The position numbers and the translations under genes are program-made. Of a DNA stretch of 8,697 nucleotides, positions 4,625 to 8,697 are shown piece after piece. This stretch comes from Candidatus Bathyarchaeota archaeon (GTDB taxonomy: Archaea > Thermoproteota > Bathyarchaeia > Bathyarchaeales > Bathyarchaeaceae): positions 1-8,697 of the forward strand of contig JAOUJL010000055.1 in NCBI GenBank assembly GCA_029883255.1, in the 5' to 3' direction. Below the pieces are notes generated by a model. It saw nothing but the letters and a program-made list of their open reading frames with translations. It had not been told where the DNA came from and ran no database searches. Every line of letters starts with the position of its first letter. The first letter of the stretch is position 1.

Positions 4625-7345
4625 ATGAAAGTCGACGAAGTTTTGCAAGCACTTGATGCTAAAGTAGAAGGTTTAAGCCAAGAAGAGGCGCAAAAGCGTT
4701 TACAAGAGTTTGGACTTAACGAATTAAAGAAGGAAAAGCGAAAATCTCCTATTAGACTTTTCTTTGAACAGTTCACAGACATATTGATTATAATATTGTT
4801 AATTGCCACGTTGCTTTCATTCGCTGTAGGAGAAGTCTACGATGCAATAGTTATAATAGCGATAGTCATCGCATGTGCAGTTTTAGGCTTCACGCAAGAG
4901 TACAAGGCGGAAAAAGCTTTAGAAGCTCTAAAAAAGATGACCGCTCCGACAGCCACGGTTTTACGTGACGGAAAACAATTACAGCTTCAAACTCAGAATG
5001 TTGTACCTGGCGACATTCTCTTATTGTACACCGGAGACAAGGTGTCCGCGGACGCTAGGCTTATTGAAGCTATGAACATGAAAACGGATGAGGCTCCATT
5101 AACAGGCGAATCCACCCCTGTAAACAAGGACGTTAAGCCTTTACATGAAGAAACTCCCGTTTCTGATAGACGCAACGTAGTATTTACTGGCACAGTTGTT
5201 GTTTATGGACGCGGCAAAGCAGTTGTCACATCAACGGGAATGAGTACAGAGTTTGGAAAAATCGCTAAAATGGTTCAAGTAACCGAAGAGGAAGAAACGC
5301 CGCTTGAGAGAAGAATGGCTCATGTTGGGAAATGGCTTGGAATACTCTCAGTTGCAGTCTGCCTTTTTGTAGGAGTTTTGGGCATTATAAGAGGACGCGA
5401 AATTCCAGAAATGGTTTTGTGGGGTATAAGCCTTGCAGTAGCCGCTGTTCCAGAAGCGTTACCAGCGGTAGTGACGGGCGCGCTTGCGGTGGGCATGTAT
5501 CGGATGGCTAGAGAAAACTCCATAGTCCGAAGGCTTCCAGCAGTTGAAACTCTGGGCTGCACAAGCGTCATATGTTCAGACAAAACCGGAACAATGACCA
5601 AGGGTGAAATGACTGTGCAGAGAATCTACGTAAACGGCAAATCTTTGAAGATCACGGGCGTCGGCTACGAACCGCAAGGAGAATTCCTCTTTGAAGACAA
5701 AAAACTCAACCCAACCAAAGAAAAAGAGCTTCACGCACTCTTAAAAGCTGCAACTTTATGCAACGACGCGAAACTGGAGAAGGAAGAGGGAAAGTGGATG
5801 GTGAAAGGTGACCCAACAGAAGGAGCATTAGTGGTTACTGCTGCCAAGGCAGCTTTGTGGAAACAAGAAATTGAAAAAGAAGAACCACGAATAAACGAAA
5901 TCCCGTTTTCTTCGGAAAGAAAACGCATGACTACAATTCACGAAGCACATGGCAAAAGCAAAATAGCTTACATGAAAGGCGCTCCAGAAATCGTTTTAGA
6001 AAAATGTAAGAAAGTTTACACTAATGGAAAAGCGCATAAATTAACTGATGAAATACGCAGGGAAATATTGGTAGTAATTGAAGCCATGGCAATACAAGCG
6101 TTAAGAAATCTGGGCTTCGCGTACAAGGAACTGCCAGAATTTACAACTTCATTAAATGAAGAAGACGAAAAGGACTTTGTTTTCCTTGGGATAATGGGAA
6201 TGATTGACCCCCCACGAGAAGAAGTGAAAGAAGCAATCTACATGTGTAGAAAAGCCGGAATCAAAGTTGTTATGGTTACTGGCGACCACAAATTGACAGC
6301 CGTGGCAGTAGCGAAAGAACTGAACCTAGTAGGTGAAAGTGAAAAGGAAGAAGGCAGAGTGTTAACTGGAGCAGAATTGGATAAGCTCAGCGACGAAGAA
6401 TTTGAGAAAGTCGTTGAAAACGTTGTGATTTATGCAAGGGTTTCGCCGGAACACAAAGTTCGAATAGTTAAGGCTCTAAGGAAAAAAGGTTACATCTGCG
6501 CCATGACAGGCGACGGTGTAAATGATGCACCAGCTTTAAAGAGGGCTGATATAGGCGTAGCGATGGGAATAACTGGAACGGAAGTTACGAAAGAGGCGTC
6601 AGACATGGTTTTGGCAGATGACAACTTTGCAACAATTGTAAGAGCAATCAAAGAAGGACGCGAAATCTACGACAACATCAAGAAGTACCTAACGTATCTG
6701 CTTCGTTGCAACATCATGGAGATACTTGTGATGTTCATAATTATGATGATTGCTCCAGAACCGTTATTCGAGATGCCTTCAGATATGGTGCCACCAGCTA
6801 TAGCTCTTACAACGATTCAGATTCTTTGGGTAAATCTAACAACAGACGGTTTACCAGCCCTAGCCTTGGGTGTAGACCCGGGTGATCCAGACCTAATGGA
6901 GAGAAAACCAAGAGACCCAAAGGAAAGTATTTTCACACGGGACGTGAAGATATACTTATCTGCAGTTCCGGTGCTGATGACTGTTCTTCTCTTAGGTGGA
7001 TATCTCTTTTATCAACCTTGGGTAAGCAAGGATAGCTTGATAGAAGCACGTACACAGCTCTTTACAGCTTTAATTTTAATGGAACTGGTTAACGCCGTAA
7101 ATGCACGTTCACTCAAATACACAGTCTTTAAGGTGGGTCCGTTTAAGAACAAGTTCCTCTGGATTGCAATACTTTCCTCATTAGGCTTACAGCTGATGGT
7201 GCTTTACACACCAGCACTTCACAGCCTATTCGACGTAACATATCCAGGGCTGTTCGACTGGGCCGTAGCCATTGCTTTCACTTTAATAGTGTTCTTCAGC
7301 ATAGAAATCGGCAAGTACATAGGAAGCAGAAAATCGGGGTCATAG
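4625..7345 (+). CDS. P2A-type P-type ATPase, probable calcium-transporting (PacL/SERCA-like)
   Basis: Membrane pump that uses ATP, through a phospho-aspartate intermediate, to export a cation, probably calcium. Counting from ATG 4625 (906 aa): N-terminal cation-ATPase domain (1-60), helices M1-M2 (about 51-90), actuator domain with LTGES (159-163), M3-M4 (236-290) with PEALP (276-280), phosphorylation motif CSDKTGT with Asp319, nucleotide-domain motifs GDPTEGAL (395-402) and KGAPE (451-455), VTGDH (551-555), TGDGVNDAPA (628-637), then M5-M10 from about 688 to 897. Ion-site residues by alignment with SERCA: Glu277, Asn696, Glu699, Asn737, Thr740 and Asp741 are kept, but the M8 Glu (SERCA 908) is Leu830. 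The length is normal. The start is uncertain: the in-frame stretch QKLWHS just upstream resembles the family N terminus, and a strong ribosome site points to ACG 4604, so the protein may begin seven residues earlier. It is transcribed divergently from hppA. A manganese or other cation is possible; calcium is the best guess. Confidence 0.93.
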   Translation: MKVDEVLQALDAKVEGLSQEEAQKRLQEFGLNELKKEKRKSPIRLFFEQFTDILIIILLIATLLSFAVGEVYDAIVIIAIVIACAVLGFTQEYKAEKALEALKKMTAPTATVLRDGKQLQLQTQNVVPGDILLLYTGDKVSADARLIEAMNMKTDEAPLTGESTPVNKDVKPLHEETPVSDRRNVVFTGTVVVYGRGKAVVTSTGMSTEFGKIAKMVQVTEEEETPLERRMAHVGKWLGILSVAVCLFVGVLGIIRGREIPEMVLWGISLAVAAVPEALPAVVTGALAVGMYRMARENSIVRRLPAVETLGCTSVICSDKTGTMTKGEMTVQRIYVNGKSLKITGVGYEPQGEFLFEDKKLNPTKEKELHALLKAATLCNDAKLEKEEGKWMVKGDPTEGALVVTAAKAALWKQEIEKEEPRINEIPFSSERKRMTTIHEAHGKSKIAYMKGAPEIVLEKCKKVYTNGKAHKLTDEIRREILVVIEAMAIQALRNLGFAYKELPEFTTSLNEEDEKDFVFLGIMGMIDPPREEVKEAIYMCRKAGIKVVMVTGDHKLTAVAVAKELNLVGESEKEEGRVLTGAELDKLSDEEFEKVVENVVIYARVSPEHKVRIVKALRKKGYICAMTGDGVNDAPALKRADIGVAMGITGTEVTKEASDMVLADDNFATIVRAIKEGREIYDNIKKYLTYLLRCNIMEILVMFIIMMIAPEPLFEMPSDMVPPAIALTTIQILWVNLTTDGLPALALGVDPGDPDLMERKPRDPKESIFTRDVKIYLSAVPVLMTVLLLGGYLFYQPWVSKDSLIEARTQLFTALILMELVNAVNARSLKYTVFKVGPFKNKFLWIAILSSLGLQLMVLYTPALHSLFDVTYPGLFDWAVAIAFTLIVFFSIEIGKYIGSRKSGS

Positions 7346-7397
7346 CTGTCTTTTCACCTAAGTGAGCGGAGCATGTCGGTTCTGTGGTTTGTAGAAT

Positions 7398-8697
7398 TTA
7401 TCTGTTAGTACCGAACCAATCTGATATCTTCTTATCCTTTTCTATTTCAAACTCAATATTCATTGGTTTGAACGTCTGACCTAAGGCTGTTCTGAGGTTT
7501 CGAACGTAATCATTAACGTTTACTTCTGACAAGCTTTTCACATGGGCTGTGGGTTTCACGGTGAATTTTTTGCCCCTATAGTTAAACGGGTTGACTTTTA
7601 CGAATGAAACTGTGTCTCTCTTGCTTACGCCCACCCCAGTGTCGATGAGTTGAACGGCACACTGGTATGGCTGATGTAACGCTTCCTCCAATCTAACCTT
7701 TTGTTTCGGATCAAAATAAAGCTGCACCGAATACTCCAAGTCTTTGAGTTCAAATTTTCTTTGTCCCAAATCCTTAATTGCTTTCTGAACAATTGCTGCG
7801 ATTTTTTTCTTTGCCAACTCATAATCTCCTAGATTTTTCACGTGGCTTAGTTCTTTAACGCAGTTTCGAAACACTCTTAGAAAAAACTCGGGTGAATTGG
7901 ATTTGATTACTGTTAGGCCTTTAATGTCTGGTGTTCCATCTTTTAAGATGCCGAAATACGCCTTTTTGGCTTCAGACAACACGCAGAGTGAGTACTCTTT
8001 TTCAACAGCTAAATCTAGTCGAAGCTTCTCCTTCACGGTTTTGACTAACCATTTCACTTCTTCCTGAGAGGGGTCGTCTAAGAATATAGAATCCGTGTCT
8101 CCGTAGGTTGGGTGTAAGCCATGTTCTTCAGCCATGTTCCACGTCGTTTGAAGAGCGTAACGCCCGTAGCCCGTTATAGATTCAGCTAAGGGTGTGGACG
8201 CGAGTCCATGGATTCTCACGGTGACGCCGTAGCTGGAAACTGATATTAGTTTTAGTAGTTTGGTTAATGCTTTGGCTAAGAGCCGTTCATGTTTTGATGT
8301 TGAGGGGTTCTTTGAAAGAGGTTTAAACCAGTGGATTCGCAGGTCCTTTAATGCGCCGATTATCACTGAGTAGAAGCCTCTTCTCCTCAAGCAAACGTGG
8401 TGATCCAATTCTGAAATTCCGTGGTCTCTACACTCTTTGTGTTTACAGTCAACCGTCTCGTATGACAAATTGTAGCTGTCGATACAGCTTGGATAGAGGC
8501 TTTCAAAGTCTGTTACGACAGTGTTGAAGTAGATTCCACTCTTCGGCGTGATCGTCAGGGCTCCTGGAACGGATTCTTTCAGTTTTTCTCCTTTTCTCAG
8601 CTCTTTTGATGTGGGAATTAGAAAGTTGTTTCTTCTCAGATACGTGTACATCATGGATTTTATCCATTCGCTTACACGTCTGTTAGAATAAGCCTCG
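7398..8697 (-). CDS. polB: Family B DNA polymerase, catalytic palm and thumb part (5' partial)
   Basis: Replicative-type DNA-dependent DNA polymerase, C-terminal part. The frame stays open through the right edge, with EAYSNRRVSEWIKS upstream of the first Met in view (8654), so the exonuclease and N-terminal domains lie outside. Numbering from that Met (418 aa): motif A, DFESLYPS (49-56) followed by NLSYETVD; an LRRRGFYSVIIGALKDLR block (89-106); motif B, KLISVSSYG (135-143); motif C, YGDTDS (184-189); KKAYFG (230-235); DIKGL (243-247); then the thumb to residue 418. The three catalytic acids Asp49, Asp186 and Asp188 are present, so the enzyme looks active. Motif B has Val139 where family B normally has Asn. 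The sequence around motif A (SGIYFNTVVTDFESLYPS) reads most like crenarchaeal PolB1. Cys70, Cys75 and Cys88 lie in a loop after motif A and might bind metal, though no clear site is formed. It converges with the ATPase gene across a 52-bp gap without an obvious terminator. Confidence 0.93.
   Translation of the reverse strand, partial: EAYSNRRVSEWIKSMMYTYLRRNNFLIPTSKELRKGEKLKESVPGALTITPKSGIYFNTVVTDFESLYPSCIDSYNLSYETVDCKHKECRDHGISELDHHVCLRRRGFYSVIIGALKDLRIHWFKPLSKNPSTSKHERLLAKALTKLLKLISVSSYGVTVRIHGLASTPLAESITGYGRYALQTTWNMAEEHGLHPTYGDTDSIFLDDPSQEEVKWLVKTVKEKLRLDLAVEKEYSLCVLSEAKKAYFGILKDGTPDIKGLTVIKSNSPEFFLRVFRNCVKELSHVKNLGDYELAKKKIAAIVQKAIKDLGQRKFELKDLEYSVQLYFDPKQKVRLEEALHQPYQCAVQLIDTGVGVSKRDTVSFVKVNPFNYRGKKFTVKPTAHVKSLSEVNVNDYVRNLRTALGQTFKPMNIEFEIEKDKKISDWFGTNR

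Noticed and set aside
4594..4656. GTG start at 4594 as an alternative beginning for the ATPase
   Set aside because: It is in a different frame, overlaps the Shine-Dalgarno core and meets a stop after about twenty codons, with no resemblance to the ATPase N terminus.
7346..7397. Terminator between the ATPase and polymerase genes
   Set aside because: Only a four-pair stem (TCAC/GTGA) and a run of four T (7351-7354) are present; too weak to call.
7398..8697. Polymerase gene as a pseudogene because of its altered motif B and apparent short length
   Set aside because: The frame is open to the window edge with family-like sequence upstream of the first Met, and all three catalytic aspartates are kept; the shortness is due to the edge.
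1..8697. CRISPR array, tRNA, insertion sequence or phage cassette
   Set aside because: No spaced direct repeats, tRNA-like folds, transposase motifs or phage genes were seen; the coding density is that of ordinary chromosome.

Overview
The window holds five protein-coding genes and looks like chromosomal DNA of an uncultured archaeon. The best guess is a TACK-group lineage such as Candidatus Bathyarchaeia. The reasons are a HdrA fused to an MvhD domain, a lipoate ligase of the short archaeal type, a family B DNA polymerase that reads like the crenarchaeal PolB1 class, archaeal BRE/TATA promoter elements and an archaeal-type Shine-Dalgarno sequence. The lineage is inferred from family resemblance only; there is no rRNA gene to fix it.

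Layout. Positions 2-1516 (+) are the C-terminal part of an HdrA-MvhD electron-transfer protein, cut by the left edge. A lipoate-protein ligase A family gene (1564-2352, +) follows after about 47 bp in the same direction, so the two may be one operon. A 41-bp convergent gap separates it from a membrane ion-pumping pyrophosphatase, hppA (2394-4424, -). A 200-bp divergent intergenic region (4425-4624) carries a good archaeal promoter for hppA, an imperfect hairpin in the hppA leader and a strong Shine-Dalgarno site for the next gene. That gene is a P2A-type (calcium-pump-like) P-type ATPase (4625-7345, +). After a 52-bp convergent gap comes the catalytic C-terminal part of a family B DNA polymerase (7398-8697, -), cut by the right edge. 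No tRNA, rRNA, CRISPR array, insertion sequence or phage gene was seen.

How the genes may work together. HdrA-MvhD would belong to a flavin-based electron-bifurcating or disulfide-reducing complex. The neighbouring lipoate ligase raises the possibility that the dithiol substrate or a partner is a lipoylated protein, as in the bacterial sHdr/LbpA sulfur-oxidation system; this is inference. The pyrophosphatase carries the lysine that marks potassium-independent, proton-pumping enzymes, and it is transcribed divergently from the ATP-driven cation pump, so the centre of the window concerns membrane ion gradients. The polymerase is a replication gene with no evident link to its neighbours.

The points most worth a second look are the hdrA-mvhD/lplA pairing, the unusual cysteine spacing in one HdrA ferredoxin motif, an apparent non-ATG (ACG) start for the ATPase, an Asp at the ion-gate Glu position of the pyrophosphatase, and a Val in place of the motif B Asn in the DNA polymerase.
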